A stretch of 64,000 nt of DNA from Echinarachnius parma (Eukaryota; Echinodermata; Echinoidea; Clypeasteroida; Echinarachniidae), in the NCBI GenBank assembly GCA_037951105.1, contig JBAMJV010005494.1:62001-126000 (forward strand), written 5' to 3'. How positions within the stretch are numbered: the stretch's first letter is position 1; each line of letters starts with the position of its first letter. Shown here in pieces: positions 32,501-43,261 of this stretch. The position numbers and the translations under genes were made by a program. The notes under the pieces were generated by a model. It did no database searches, was not told where the DNA came from, and saw only the letters and a list, made by a program, of their open reading frames with translations.

Positions 32501-32767
32501 TATGTGACCGGCTATAGCAAAACCCTGCACTTGTCGGTAATTCATGTCTTGGAGAAATGGGCATTTTAAGTTCACAAAATGTGTGTAAAAGACTTATAAA
32601 TGATTGTCAAATTGAAACAATCTTATCTTCGCCAATTATTGACCAATTTGTTAGAACAAAGCAGCAAATGAAAGCTTGTGATAAGGCCTTTCTAATGGAA
32701 TGAAAATCTATATTTTGATTTTTACCGACAAGTGCAGTGTCATGCTATATATAGCTGGTCACATATA
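32501..32767. mobile_element. TA-flanked MITE, CTGCACTTGTCGGTAA family, copy 1
   Basis: TATGTGACCGGCTATAGCAA and CCTGCACTTGTCGGTAA at the left; the reversed right end is TATGTGACCAGCTATATATA ... CTGCACTTGTCGGTAA. Inside, AAAGACTTATAAATGATTGT and TTGATAAGGCC-like text match the inverted copy at 63326-63590. It is inserted just after GACAGGTTTGACAGTA, part of the CTATAGACAGGTGG repeat. Confidence 0.85.
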
Positions 32768-33110
32768 CTGGCCAGGGAAGGGTTCATCAAACTGGAGAGG
32801 GAAAAAAACATCCTTCTATTTGTAAAGATGCAGAGCAGTCAGCAGTATTAGTTGAACATCTGTTTTCCCATAAGGGCTCAGCTTTCCATTGTGGTCAAGA
32901 GTGAAAAGGAACGTTGCCATTTGTAAAGATTCTGCTTTATAAATAGTAGAGCACCTGGAGTCCCCAAGGTCCATTATGATACATAATCAATAGCTGAAGA
33001 TGACTATTGTATGCCGAGCATTATATCATTTCAATATCTTCCATTAAGAAAGAGAAGGGCGTTAAGTCACTTTTTGCACTTCAGAGATAATCATGTTTAA
33101 TGACTCAAAG

Positions 33111-33447
33111 CAGGGAAAAAAATACACGGGGGCAGCAGGCGAATTCGCCCCCGAAATGCCCAAAAGAGCCCCCCCCCAAAAAAAAAAAAAAAAAAACAAC
33201 ATTTTTTTTTTTTTTTTTTTTTTTTTCTTCATTTTTTTTATTTTTGGGGGGATTTTCTGTTTGGATTGTGATCTAATGCTTATCAGATGATCACTTACAG
33301 CATTAGAGCTAAATAGTAGCCCCTGAAATTTGAGAAAAAAAAGAGAAATTATAAAAGTAGCCCCCGAAAGTTGGAAAAGTAGCCCCCGAAAACTTCCATA
33401 AAATCAAAAAGGGAGCCCCCGAAATAGAAATATTAATTTTGTCCCTG
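33111..33447. mobile_element. hAT-like MITE, 337 bp, perfect 8 bp target duplication
   Basis: The element runs from CAGGGAAAAAAATACAC to AATTTTGTCCCTG. ACTCAAAG occurs immediately before (33103-33110) and after (33448-33455) it. Inside are A- and T-runs that can pair (33179-33226) and three GTAGCCCC(C)GAAA words. Confidence 0.92.
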
Positions 33448-33949
33448 ACTCAAAGCCATTAATTATGCAGATATCAAATGTAGCACTCTTTTAGATTTTA
33501 CAAATATCCCCCAAATTATTCATAATTATCATCTGAATAGTTTGCATCAGATTGTGGAAGCTCATACCAACAAGATGTGTAACTGAATTTAACTTTCAAA
33601 ATTGGCATTAACGCCCTTCTCACTCTCATCCGAAGATACGCTCTTCATTGCTTAATTCTATATCCAGGAAGTTGCAGGACATATGTCATACCAGTCACCT
33701 TGATACACGATCGATACTTGATGGTCAGTAGGAGAGAAACCATTTTGTTATTTTTTTTATTTCAAATAGAGTTTCTCTTCAGTAATGGAAGCTCAAGAAT
33801 TTTCTTGAAAGATGGAGAAAATTAGAAAACTTTCTGGTGGTTACTATATTTTTTAGTTAAGTGCACGGCAACAAACTGCCAAATAATACATTTCTTACAA
33901 AATACAAAATGTTATATATATATAATGAGCTTGATTTCTACAACACCAT

Positions 33950-34112
33950 GGTCCCGTTGCAGAAAGAGATGCATTCGATTGCAAAGTTGCAATTAATTGC
34001 AAGTCTGAAAATTTGCGCATTTGAACCAATCAGATGAGCGCATTTAGTCACATGATCGGACTTGATTAATTGCAACGTTACAATCGATTGCATCTCTTTC
34101 TGCAACGGGCCC
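33950..34112. mobile_element. Foldback MITE, GTTGCAGAAAGAG family, copy 3
   Basis: GTCCCGTTGCAGAAAGAGAT then GCATTCGATTGCAAAGTTGC; the right end is CGATTGCATCTCTTTCTGCA and ACGGGCCC. AATTTGCGCATTTGAACCAA appears in the loop region. Confidence 0.9.
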
Positions 34113-34300
34113 TTATTAGATATAATATATCATATCTAATAAGTGCTTTACACTTGTAATTACCCCAGCTATAGGATACAATGTCAGAATGGACGGTTAT
34201 GATAATTCTCTGCACCATTGAACAGTTTATTAAGTACAATTCCATATTAACTGTAATGTACGCTTGACCGATCAGTTTACGATGAATAAATACAACAAGC
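34113..34300 (-). mobile_element. Inverted SINE-like copy with palindromic AT tail
   Basis: TTATTAGATAT at 34113 is complementary to ATATCTAATAA ending 34142. Then AAGTGCTTTACACTTGTAAT, TACCCCAGCTATAGGATACA and ATGTCAG follow the order of the inverted 28815 copy. Confidence 0.55.
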
Positions 34301-34309
34301 AAATGTTAC

Positions 34310-35055
34310 TTCAAAATGAAGGTAAGCCCTCGTTTTATCCAATCTACTAGTAAGCCAGTATGAGAAAACTATATCAAGAAAAGCCAAGAAGATGACTGTG
34401 CGGGACTTTTGATCAGCTCAGCGTTGCAATTTTGTCGCAGTTCATCGCTCGCATGGCACAGATTCCCTGGTAAATCCCCCGCCGTGTAATTAATCGGCTA
34501 TGAACCGCGACACGTCACCATAATGCACATGCGGGACTAAGAGGGGGGGGGGGGGGGGGGCTAATGTTAATGTACAACCTTTAATGTTAACCTACATTGT
34601 ACATGAGAAGAATATATTTTTCATGTAATATATCTTGTCACTAAAAGGTTGGGATTTGGGGGCGGGTAGGATAACCCACTTTTTCTTACAAGGCACGTCT
34701 ACCATTTCAAGCCAGACACATATAAACAAGATCTGAAATTAAACACTATAAGAATTAAGGGGGCTAGATTCTGTCTTTTATGATTTGTGGGGTCCAATCA
34801 TGATTTAAGATATGGGAGGGGGGTAATTTGACAGATTTGGGGGTTATAGTATTCTTCTACGGCTTCTCTTTTGGTTGAAGTACCCCAAGTACCATATATA
34901 GTAGTTTATTTTCAACTGCCTCCTAGCTACTGAATTCAGCCTCAAATGAGGGAGGGCCTACTGGCAGCATGCTGTCTAGATGGAATACATATAATAGAAT
35001 ACAGAAGAGGGGTGTAAACTGTATGGGATGGGGTCCATTGCCCGCCGCCCCTCCC
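34310..35055. other. Poly-G run, otherwise no feature
   Basis: An 18 G run lies at 34543-34560. No repeat or coding signal is recognised in the rest. Confidence 0.5.
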
Positions 35056-35532
35056 CTCCCCCCCTCCCCTCCTAATTGTTACTCTGATTTTTCCCTTTCT
35101 ACCCTATTCAGGGCTCTGCCACTGACAACCCAATTCACGGGGGACCACTGGAGGCTGCCGTCTACGTGAAATCCATTTTAATGGAGTACTATCGATGTCT
35201 GAAATGAGGTATGCTGTGGAGCCATTGTCCCATTGGCCCTCACCGCCTCTCTATATGCCTCCCTGATTGCTTCCATACATGGCCCCTACCCCTACCCCCT
35301 AGCCCACCCCCCCCCCCCCCCCCCCCCTCCCCCCTCCCACATACATACCCCACTTATTAACTGTCTCCAAAGTGCCCTCTCCCTAGATCTGCCTGTAACA
35401 ACAAAATATTCTTGGGGACCACTGGCTGGTGTCTATGCATTGAGTACTTAACCCTGACAAGACTATCGTTTGGTATTCTCTATGTATTTGCTTTAGACCA
35501 CAGTATAGGGTTTTTCTTGGACTATATAGTCC

Positions 35533-35625
35533 TTAACCTGTTCAGGACTGGTCCCGATAATAATCTGGCTTGGGTCTATGGAGATTACATGTTATAGGAA
35601 AATCAATCAGTACTGAATGGGTTAA
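35533..35625 (+). mobile_element. TTAA-93 element, best copy of the CAGGACTG family
   Basis: TTAACCTGTTCAGGACTGGT at the left and CAGTACTGAATGGGTTAA at the right, TTAA on both sides. The interior reads CTTGGGTCTATGGAGATTAC, ATGTTATAGGAAAATCAATC. Confidence 0.85.
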
Positions 35626-35654
35626 GAGATGCATGCTGTAGGCAAGCCTCCACA

Positions 35655-35905
35655 ATAACTTTTTTTCTGTATTGGCCCATTCGGGCAAGTAAAATCATAC
35701 ATTTTGAAATTTTACTAGCCCCAATATAAAATTTACTTGCCCTCTTACTTCTAGATGAGATAACACATATGAAATTACATTGTTATCTTGTATTTGAAAA
35801 ATTATTAAGTTGCCCGATCAGGCAAGCAGACTAGACAATTTTTACAATTTTACTTGCCCAACACCAATTTTTACTTGCCCCAGGCAAGCGGGCAAGTGAT
35901 AGTGT
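35655..35905. repeat. CTTGCCC-rich element
   Basis: Alternating GGGCAAGTAAAAT and TTTACTTGCCC words (at least six) with TTGCCCGATCAGGCAAGCAG. Related to 17680-17835. The boundaries are uncertain. Confidence 0.5.
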
Positions 35906-36536
35906 CTAACTAACTGCCTTCTCCCAGGCTATGCCACTGTCAAGACCCCAGTTGATGGGGGACCACTGACTGCTGTCTACGCTAAGTCCATTTAGAGTAC
36001 TTAAGAGGGGCATCCTGGGGGGGTTCTCTGATGTATCTAGAGAAAAACACGAGGAGGTTCGGTTTCGGGGTTGAAAAGACGGATCCTAGACAAACATGTT
36101 TATTCATCCGATTTGTTTCATTCGTCCTGTGCATTGAGAGTCGATTCCATGCACGTACAGTGGTCTGCTTTATGTGCCAAACAGTGCAGACGTTGCATTG
36201 CAAGTATGGTCAAACCTGTTTCAGTGGTCACCTGTCTATAGCAGCCAACTTCACTATCTATTTTTCTTTATGCCGTCCACACCATCGCCTGGATGTGTGA
36301 TAGTTTCTGTTTCACAATTGCTTGCTTTGCCACATCTTCCTGTCCTTATTCTTTTGGCTTGAGTTACAGCATTAATGCATCTAGTGGCACAGTCCTCTTT
36401 TATGCAATCTGTTTTCACTATAGTACCCACCAAAAAGGATGCCCTTCAGAGAAAAAAAATGTTACGGCACCTTTCTATAGAGGTCACCTGCCTGTGGCCA
36501 CTTTTCTTGTTTTCTGGTCCTTAGTTGGTTACTATA

Positions 36537-36623
36537 CATGTTCCCTACTAGATTTTACAATCCCCATAGAGTTGATATACATGTAGGACCCTCTAGGCTC
36601 TCAGATCATAGGCAATGGGTTAA
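36537..36623 (+). mobile_element. TTAA-80 element, first of a head-to-tail pair
   Basis: CATGTTCCCTACTAGATTTT to CATAGGCAATGGGTTAA. Its right TTAA is also the left TTAA of the next copy. Confidence 0.8.
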
Positions 36624-36700
36624 CCTGTTCCCTACTGGATTTCAAAATCTCCATAAGGTAAGTGTATGACCCACCAGGCTCCCATAGGCAAATGGGTCAG
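36620..36700 (+). mobile_element. TTAA-80 element, second of the pair
   Basis: TTAACCTGTTCCCTACTGGA to CCCATAGGCAAATGGGTCAG. The final TTAA is mutated to TCAG. Confidence 0.8.
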
Positions 36701-36858
36701 TACAATTACGCTGTAATCGAAGTAGAGCTTTTTTTAAATATAACACAATTGTTTTTTTTTCCATAATCTACAGTCAGGGAAATCCTGGTCAAATACTCAG
36801 AGAATTGATATCTAACATTTTTAAAATAAGAATATAGAGCAGATCCCTTACACTTTTC

Positions 36859-37111
36859 CTAAAGGCCCAGTCACATATCACCGGATAGCGTATACAGATG
36901 CCCAACGGAAAGTCCAATTTTCAATCCGTTTGTCTCTGTTCGTATGCATTTCTTGTCCGTTCCTTGTCAGTTGTTCATTGTACGTTGTTCTATCCGGGGG
37001 AATGTTTTGTGCATGAAGCAATGGAGACGACTTTCACCACAGTATAATTTGAATTTGCAAATTTATTGGGCATATGTTTACGACATCCGGTGATATGTGA
37101 CCGGGCCTTAA
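36859..37111. mobile_element. Foldback MITE, GGCC(C)AGTCACATATCACC family, copy 2
   Basis: TAAAGGCCCAGTCACATATC, ACCGGATAGCG at the left; the right end is CATCCGGTGATATGTGACCG, GGCCTTA. TAA lies on both sides. TGTACGTTGTTCTATC and GAATGTTTTGTGCATG match copy 1. Confidence 0.8.
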
Positions 37112-37536
37112 AGCAGTATCATGCCTGATTTGCATTGCACCGATAATCTGTTTGATCCTGCCAGCGTATAGATCCAACCACAGATATCTCAGCCACCATA
37201 TTCAATAGGATTTAATGTGGTAATATGCGTTTCATATATTAGAAATGTGAGAACATAATATATTTAACCTTTTCTACAAGTATTCAAAACCGATTTAAAA
37301 GCAAGGATACTGTAAAAAAAAATTTGAAAAAGAATTATGGTGCATAGAGTTTAACCTATATAGTGACCATCTAAGGGAAACTAGAAGAGTGGCCACTGTA
37401 GGCAGGTGACCTCTATAAACAGGTTCTATAACACAGATTTGTCTCAGCAGGGGGTCATTTTCAGTGGCCATGCACTGCAGGCAGGTTGGCTGCTATGGAC
37501 AGGTGGTCACAAAGACAGGTTGGACTGTCAAGTACC

Positions 37537-37735
37537 AATAGACCGCTTCTGTAATGTATGCAAATAATATGGGTATGACGTAAGACTCCCCGTTGGCAAG
37601 CTGAACAATAGTAACTAGGTCCAGCAAGCTAAGTTTGCTGGAGCTTGCCGGACCTAGTTACTATTGTTAAGCTTGCCAACGGGGAGTATGACGTCATACG
37701 CATATTATTTGCATACATTACAGAAGTGGTCTATT
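37537..37735. repeat. 199 bp near-perfect hairpin, ~94 bp arms
   Basis: Left arm AATAGACCGCTTCTGTAATG, TATGCAAATAATATG, then GACTCCCCGTTGGCAAGCT, GAACAATAGTAACTAGGTCC, AGCAAGCT. The right arm (37642-37735) is its complement with only a few mismatches. The loop is about 11 nt (37631-37641). No relative was seen elsewhere in the window. Confidence 0.92.
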
Positions 37736-37815
37736 CGGGACTGTTCCTGAAAATACTTGGATAGGTCAAGGCAGAATGAACCAAAATGTTGTCTATTCTC
37801 AAATAGGTGGGCATG

Positions 37816-37905
37816 GTTTGTTCGTTCGTTTCGTTCGTTCGTTCGTTCGTCCGTTCGTCCGTCCGTCCGTCCGCCCGTCCGTTAATTCATTTGTTTGTTT
37901 GTTAG
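37816..37905 (+). repeat. (TTCG)n / (TCCG)n microsatellite
   Basis: GTTCGTTCGTTTCGTTCGTT passes into CGTCCGTCCGTCCGTCCGCC and then TTTGTTTGTTAG. Confidence 0.9.
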
Positions 37906-37909
37906 TTCG

Positions 37910-38588
37910 TTTTGGGGAGTTTGTCCTTTACCCCTTTCTAAAGGCGCATTAGGGTGGCGGCTTCGGATTGCACAACATATAATCTATGTTTGATCTCACA
38001 AGCGTGAATACCTTCTATCACATTACACAATAACTTATCCATGCATTTGATGTGATCATAGATAAATGTACATGTATACATACAGCCCTAAGGGCTTAGT
38101 TGGAGAAAGGGGATAGAGTCGTTGCTCCAATTTGACGATCAACGTTTCACTGAGAAAGAAGAGAACAAATTTAAAGGTTTGAAATCAAGATGGCATTTAA
38201 AACTGTGTTATTAGAACATGAATTGTTATACTTTAACATCAATGCTATGGAGAAAAAATCAAACCTTAAATTCGCTGCGATTTAGATTTACAGACTGAAA
38301 AAATATTCACTGATTTCAGAAAGATAAGAAGAAAACTGATTCTCCATTTTTGCTAAACCAAGGTTATTTAGGGACCCGTCCAGGAAAGGGTTAAACTAAA
38401 GCGCAATTTTTAAATTTGGTTATTAAATAGTAACTTTTAACAAACGTAAAAACCTGAGGAGAAAACCTTTTTTTGTAAAAGAGTAACTTGAAACTAGACT
38501 AAACAACACCTTTTAGCCTACATTTCATACCCCAAATTCTATACAGCAATTGCTCATTCCAACAGTCTTTAGAGTAGACTAAAGGCAA
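37910..38588. other. No recognised feature
   Basis: No inverted or tandem repeat and no credible coding frame was noticed. Confidence 0.5.
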
Positions 38589-38589
38589 A

Positions 38590-39095
38590 TTAAAGGGATA
38601 GTTGAGTTTTGGTCATACTGAATTTTAGTAACAGAAACCGGCACCATTACATTACAAACTAACAGTTATAACTCCACCATGCCCGAAAGGAATACAAAAT
38701 TACAAATGACTAGTAAAAAGCCTGTAATATCATTTTAAAACTATTAAAACTCAAGAGGGCGCTTTCTAAAAACTCATTGGTTTCAACCATTTTAAACACA
38801 ATATTGTGCATACTTGATGTTTTGTTGAAATAGTGATTAGATAGAGAGATAATCAACAACTACATGTATATAACTGCTGGTTTAGAATTATTGAATAATA
38901 ATTGTGGGGCCCCACAATTATTACAAATGGTTATGTTTATGGATATTTCAGCCATTTCTGAACCGATTTTAATCAAATAAAGTTTATGCTGTCATTAAAA
39001 TTGTAAGCTCTTTCAAATTTTTCAGTTTTTCATTATCTCACTATTATATTTTTTTGTGTAGCGCCCTCTATACCAAAACTCAACTCTCCCTTTAA
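38590..39095 (-). mobile_element. TTAAAGGG ~540 bp family, 506 bp copy
   Basis: TTAAAGGGATAGTTGAGTTT at the left; ACCAAAACTCAACTCTCCCT, TTAA at the right. GGGGCCCCACAATTATTACA and GTAGCGCCCTCTATACC are characteristic. Opposite orientation to 24651. Confidence 0.9.
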
Positions 39096-39119
39096 ATTTG
39101 ATATACCATTTATATTTTC

Positions 39120-39990
39120 CATACACCCACACCCTGGATATTCTCAGCCAGTCCTATATGGGTTAAACTTGTAACAAAAAGGTCTGACTTGTACAATGTA
39201 GTTCAGAGTGTGTTATCTTATCCTTTGGCGATCTGTCAGCATTGTAAGTCTGGTCTGACTATCCATTACTTTAAAGGGATGCCTGTAAAGTGTCTAACTC
39301 CACGAAAATTACTTGGAGCTTCCTCGTTTCTCTTCTACCGTGTTGTTTAGCTTATGGTAAGAGAAGAATAAAATAGGGTTAGATTTTTTCAAATGCCCCT
39401 TTAGTATGACGATATCTATCATTCAGCTCAAAAGCGTTAACAAACGGTCATAAACCTCATAAACGTCCGTTGTAAAAGCTGACGCATATTTTCGCTTTTT
39501 TTAACCAGGAAAGCAGTGTTCCTTCTCAATGAAACTTTCACACATCATTCGGACATATCTTACAATGATTTTGGTACAGGATTGAAGTCTCAAATGTCAT
39601 TTTGGGCAATATCTGACACTTTACAGGCCTCACTTTAACCCATTGCCAGTTTTTACTAATTATCAATTATTAGCCTGAGAAGCATTGGACAGTATGTATT
39701 TTTGGACCAGTCCTGAATGGGTAAAAAATGAAAAAGGTCTGACTCGTAGTTCAGAGTGTGTTATCTTATCCTCCAGGCGATCTATCAGCATTGTAAGTCT
39801 GGTCTGACTGTCCGATTACTGGCCAGTTTTTACTAATTATCAATTATTAGCCTGAGAAACATTGAACATGTATTTTTGGACCAGTCCTGAATGGGTTAAA
39901 AATGAAAAAGGTCTGACTCCTAGTTCAAAGTGTGTTATCTTATCCTTTGGCGATCTTTCAGCATTGTAAGTCTGGTTTGACTGTCTGATT
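39120..39990 (+). repeat. ~178 bp tandem array, three units
   Basis: Shared: GTCTGACT(C/T)GTA, GTTCAGAGTGTGTTATCTTA, GCGATCTxTCAGCATTGTAA, GTCTGGTCTGACT and TTGGACCAGTCCTGAATGGG. The CCAGTCCTGAATGGGTTAA piece is the end of a TTAA-93 element built into the unit. Unit 1 is split by the element at 39271-39638. Confidence 0.8.
39271..39638. mobile_element. TTAAAGGG MITE, TGCCTGTAAAGTGTC family, 368 bp
   Basis: TTAAAGGGATGCCTGTAAAG, TGTC at the left; the reversed right end is TTAAAGTGAGGCCTGTAAAG, TGTC. The filled unit reads GACTATCCATTACTTTAA, element, CCCATTGCCAG. Unit 3 of the host array reads GACTGTCTGATTAGTTTACC, CACTGCCAG without it. Confidence 0.88.
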
Positions 39991-39999
39991 AGTTTACCC

Positions 40000-40390
40000 A
40001 CTGCCAGACTTAGCCATGATAAGGCTGATACATGTAGATGTATCCGAGGATTGTGAAATGTATGTTATACCAAAATCAAAATGCCTTGGAAGGGTTAATC
40101 ATTAGTCTCCGATGATCTATCAATATCTTGCAAGTGTTGAGATTATGTCACCACCATTGCTCCCATCAGGGCTTTATTGCCATTTTCACTGTCAGGGTGT
40201 GAGCGAACCTTTTCTGTTTTTTTGTTTCTACATTATTAGTAGCATCTCTGAATAACAAGGTTTATATTTGGCAGTAACCTTTGTAGATAATATCTAGAAC
40301 AGTATCATGTAGTTATACAAAGGAAGGGAATAAGAATAGCATAAAAGGATTTGGACAGAATGAAAAGAAGATTAGGGGAATTAAAATGAG
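40000..40390. other. No recognised feature
   Basis: A CAAAATGCC / GGGTTAAT remnant near 40077-40100 recalls a TTAA-93 end. Otherwise nothing. Confidence 0.4.
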
Positions 40391-41565
40391 ATGGGGAAGG
40401 AGGAGGAGGAGGAAGAGGAGAAGGTGGAGAAGCAGAGAGGGAGGAGGAGAAGAGGAAGAGGAGGAAGAGGAAAGGGAGAAGGAGGAAAAGGAGAAGGAGG
40501 AGAAGGCAGAGGAGAAAGAGGAGGAGGAGGAGGAGGAGGAGGAGGAGGAGGAGGAGGAGGAGGAGGAGGAGGAGGAGGAGGAGGAGGAGGAGGAGGAGGA
40601 GGAGGAGGAGGAGGAGGAGGAGGAAGAGGAAAGGGAGAAGGAGGAAAAGGAGAAGGAGGAGAAGGCAGAGGAGAAAGAGGAGGAGGAGGAGGAGGAGGAG
40701 GAGGAGGAGGAGGAGGAGGAGGAGGAGGAGGAGGAGGAGGAGGAGGAGGAGGAGGAGGAGGAGAAGGAGGAGGAAGAGGAGAAGGAGGAGGAGCAGAATG
40801 AGGAGGCAGAGGAGGCAAAGGAGGAGAAGGCAGAGGAGAAAGAGGGGGAGAAAGGGGAGGAAGAGGAGGAGCAGAAGGAGGAGGAGGTAGAAGAGTAAGA
40901 GGAGGAGAAGGAGGATGAGGAGGCAGGGGAGGAGGAGGAGGAAGAGGAGGAGGAGAAGGAAGACGAGGTGAGGAGAAAGAGGAGAAGGAGCAAGACAGGG
41001 AGGAGGAGGAGGCAGAGGAGGGGGAGGAATAGGAGGAGGAGGAGGAGGAGGAGGAGGAGGAGGAGGAGGAGGAGGAGGAGGAGGAGGAGGAGGAGGAGGA
41101 GGAGGAGGAGGAGGAGGAGGAGGGGGAGGGGAGGGGGAGGGGGAGGGGGAGGGGGAGGGGGAGGGGGAGGGGGAGGGGGAGGGGGAGGGGGAGGGGGAGG
41201 GGGAGGGGAGGGGGAGGGGGAGGAGGAGGAGGAGGAGGAGGAGGAGGAGGAGGAGGAGGAGGAGGAGGAGGAGGAGGAGGAGGAGGAGGAGGAGGAGCAG
41301 AAGGAGTAGGAGGCAGAGGAGGTTTAGGAGGAGGATAAGGCAGAGGAGAAAGAGGAGAAGGAGGAGAAGGAGCAAGACAGGGAGGAGGAGGAGGAGGAGG
41401 AGGAGGAGGAGGAGGAGGAGGAGGAGGAGGAGGAGGAGGAGGAGGAGGAGGAGGAGGAGGAGGAGGAGGGGAGGGGGAGGAGGAGGAGGAGGAGGAGGAG
41501 GAGGAGGAGGAGGAGGAGGAGGAGGAGGAGGAGGAGGAGGAAGAAGAGGAGAAGGAGGACAGGAT
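40390..41565 (+). repeat. 1.17 kb (GGA)n polypurine tract
   Basis: Almost pure purine on the plus strand. It includes a (GGGGGA)n core at about 41120-41220 and a ~65 bp higher-order motif containing AAAGGGAGAAGGAGGAAAAG, present at 40470 and again at 40629. All frames over it (poly-Glu, poly-Gly, poly-Arg, poly-Pro/Leu/Ser, up to 449 codons) are microsatellite artefacts. Known: such mirror-repeat purine tracts can form triplex DNA and stall polymerases. Confidence 0.97.
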
Positions 41566-41569
41566 GAAA

Positions 41570-41878
41570 GAATAGGGGAAAGAAACCTCAAACTTTTCCT
41601 TCTCACACCAACCCTACATCTCCCCCTATCCCTGCCTCCCTCGACCCACCCCACCTACCTCCAGGTCCTATGTTTTGCCTTTATATTTGACTTCTATGAT
41701 ATACCTGTGCGATATCTGGACTGAGAGATGACAGAATCGCCCTGTGACATTCATGGGCTGATTGACTGACAAGCATATAACTCAATGTACTTTTATATTA
41801 TGTGGGTTATGACAACAATGGTGGTGTGATACAGTGAGAGAGAGAGAAATAGAATGTGGGGCTTGGAGCCTTTCCATT
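41570..41878. other. No recognised feature
   Basis: Short C-rich stretch after the GGA tract, then ordinary sequence. Confidence 0.5.
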
Positions 41879-41879
41879 C

Positions 41880-42570
41880 CGGAAATGACAATAAGAACTT
41901 CTGAAAGGGTGACATTCGAAGAAACATAAAACAGGATTTGGCATTCCAAATGTCTCTTTCGTCATAAAGATATAAACATGATTGAAGGATTCAGATTCGA
42001 AAGAAAGAACCTTAAAAGGTCGATATCCAAAGCAGACAAAAAGAACAAAACAGCCCAATATATTATGGAAATCATTCCATTTTTCTCATTCATTCATTTG
42101 TTCACTCATTAAGAATCTCTAAAATGGTGACATTGAATGTTGGTAAAGGAACAAAACTGCCCAATATCTCCTGGAATCGTTCCATTTTTGTCATTCATTC
42201 ATTTGTTCAATCATTAAGCTATCTCTGAAAGGGTGACATTCAAGGAACAAAACTGCCAAAGATCTCATGGAATCATTCCATTCTTGTCATTCATTAATTT
42301 GTTCAATCATTAAGAATCTCTGAAAGGGTGGCATTCAAGGCAGGTAGAAAAGCAAAACTGCCCAAATGACAATAAGAACCTGTGAAAGGTTGACATCAAA
42401 AGCAGACAAAAGAGCAAAACAGCCAAATATCTCCTGGAATCATTCCATTTTTCTCATTCATTAATTTGTTCAATCATTCAGAATCTCTCTAAGGGTGACA
42501 TTTATGGTAGATAGAAGAACAAAACTGCCAAAAATCTTCTGAAATCATTCCATTTTTTTAATTAATTTGT
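41880..42570 (+). repeat. ~100 bp tandem array, about six units
   Basis: Shared: AATCTCTGAAAGGGTGACAT, AACAAAACTGCCCAATATCT, CCTGGAATCATTCCATTTTT and CTCATTCATTCATTTGTTCA. A fragment of the ~390 bp TTAAAGGG family (AACATAAAACAGGATTTGGC, TTTCGTCATAAAGATATAAA) is embedded at about 41920-42000. Confidence 0.85.
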
Positions 42571-42599
42571 TCAATTGTCAATTGTAAAAATATATAAAT

Positions 42600-43260
42600 A
42601 GACAATCATAGAAGCCAGACTTGGTAAAGAAAGTACTCCCTTTAAGCTAAATCTCACCTGGGCAAAGGAATAGCTTCAAACATATTTTAAAAAGGATCCA
42701 GGTCTATAAATCCTTCATGATAGTAGAGAACCTTTCAATATTAAAATATATTGACTATCTTTACTACAGCCATGTGAAAGAGCTTTAATAAGTAGTTATT
42801 ACTTTCTTTCTTTTGATAACGTATGAAGTTCCCAAAATATAGCTGAAAAGAACCCGTAATTAATTGTAGAAACTATAATTCATGTTTGAGTGGACATATC
42901 TCATACTTTTTAAAGATCTAGCCCATCTATAGCTGGTTGGAAGCAATACTTGGGTTGGGGTCTATGGAGAATAATGTATGTTATAATACTTCAATCAAAT
43001 GCATTGAATAGATTACAATTATATTGTTGTGCATTGTTCATGGAGCTTAGCTAATAAGATTCTCCCCCAACAATTAATAAATTATATTGAATACATAATA
43101 ATTCATTCATTTCATTCATTTCATTTTATTTCCTACCACAAAAAAGGGAAAATCAATTTGGCAAGTTGCCCAATACATTCTAGTTAAAAAAAAAAAACAT
43201 TTAGGATTTAGGATAAATGATAAATTTGTTCCCCCAAAAGATGACAAATTCATTATAGAT
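42600..43260. other. Weak TTAA-93 trace
   Basis: GCAATACTTGGGTTGGGGTC, TATGGAGAATAATGTATGTT (42942-42980) matches the middle of the TTAA-93 family without its ends. Nothing else is seen. Confidence 0.4.
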
Positions 43261-43261
43261 C

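Larger units (their letters stand above)
35060..36010 (+). repeat. Dispersed remnants of a ~100 bp repeat with GGGGACCACTGG
   Basis: CTGCCACTGACAACCCAATT, GGGGGACCACTGGAGGCTGC, CGTCTACGTGAAATCCATTT, GGAGTACT at 35115-35190 is echoed at 35365-35450 and 35910-36005. C-rich runs (35040-35075, 35306-35337) lie between them. Confidence 0.6.
36205..37530. repeat. Nested inverted repeat of CTATAGCAGCCAAC type
   Basis: CAAACCTGTTTCAGTGGTCA, CCTGTCTATAGCAGCCAAC (36211-36250) is complementary to 37481-37530. Further in, CTATAGAGGTCACCTGCCTG, TGGCCACT (36474-36501) is complementary to 37390-37420. The interior carries TTAA-80 copies and a second MITE. A single-ended piece of the same repeat lies at 32435-32500. 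Confidence 0.65.

Noticed and set aside
40305-41654. 449-codon open frame (Pro/Leu/Ser-rich) and others on both strands
   Set aside because: Pure (TCC)n/(GGA)n translated in every frame; no codon or domain evidence of a protein.
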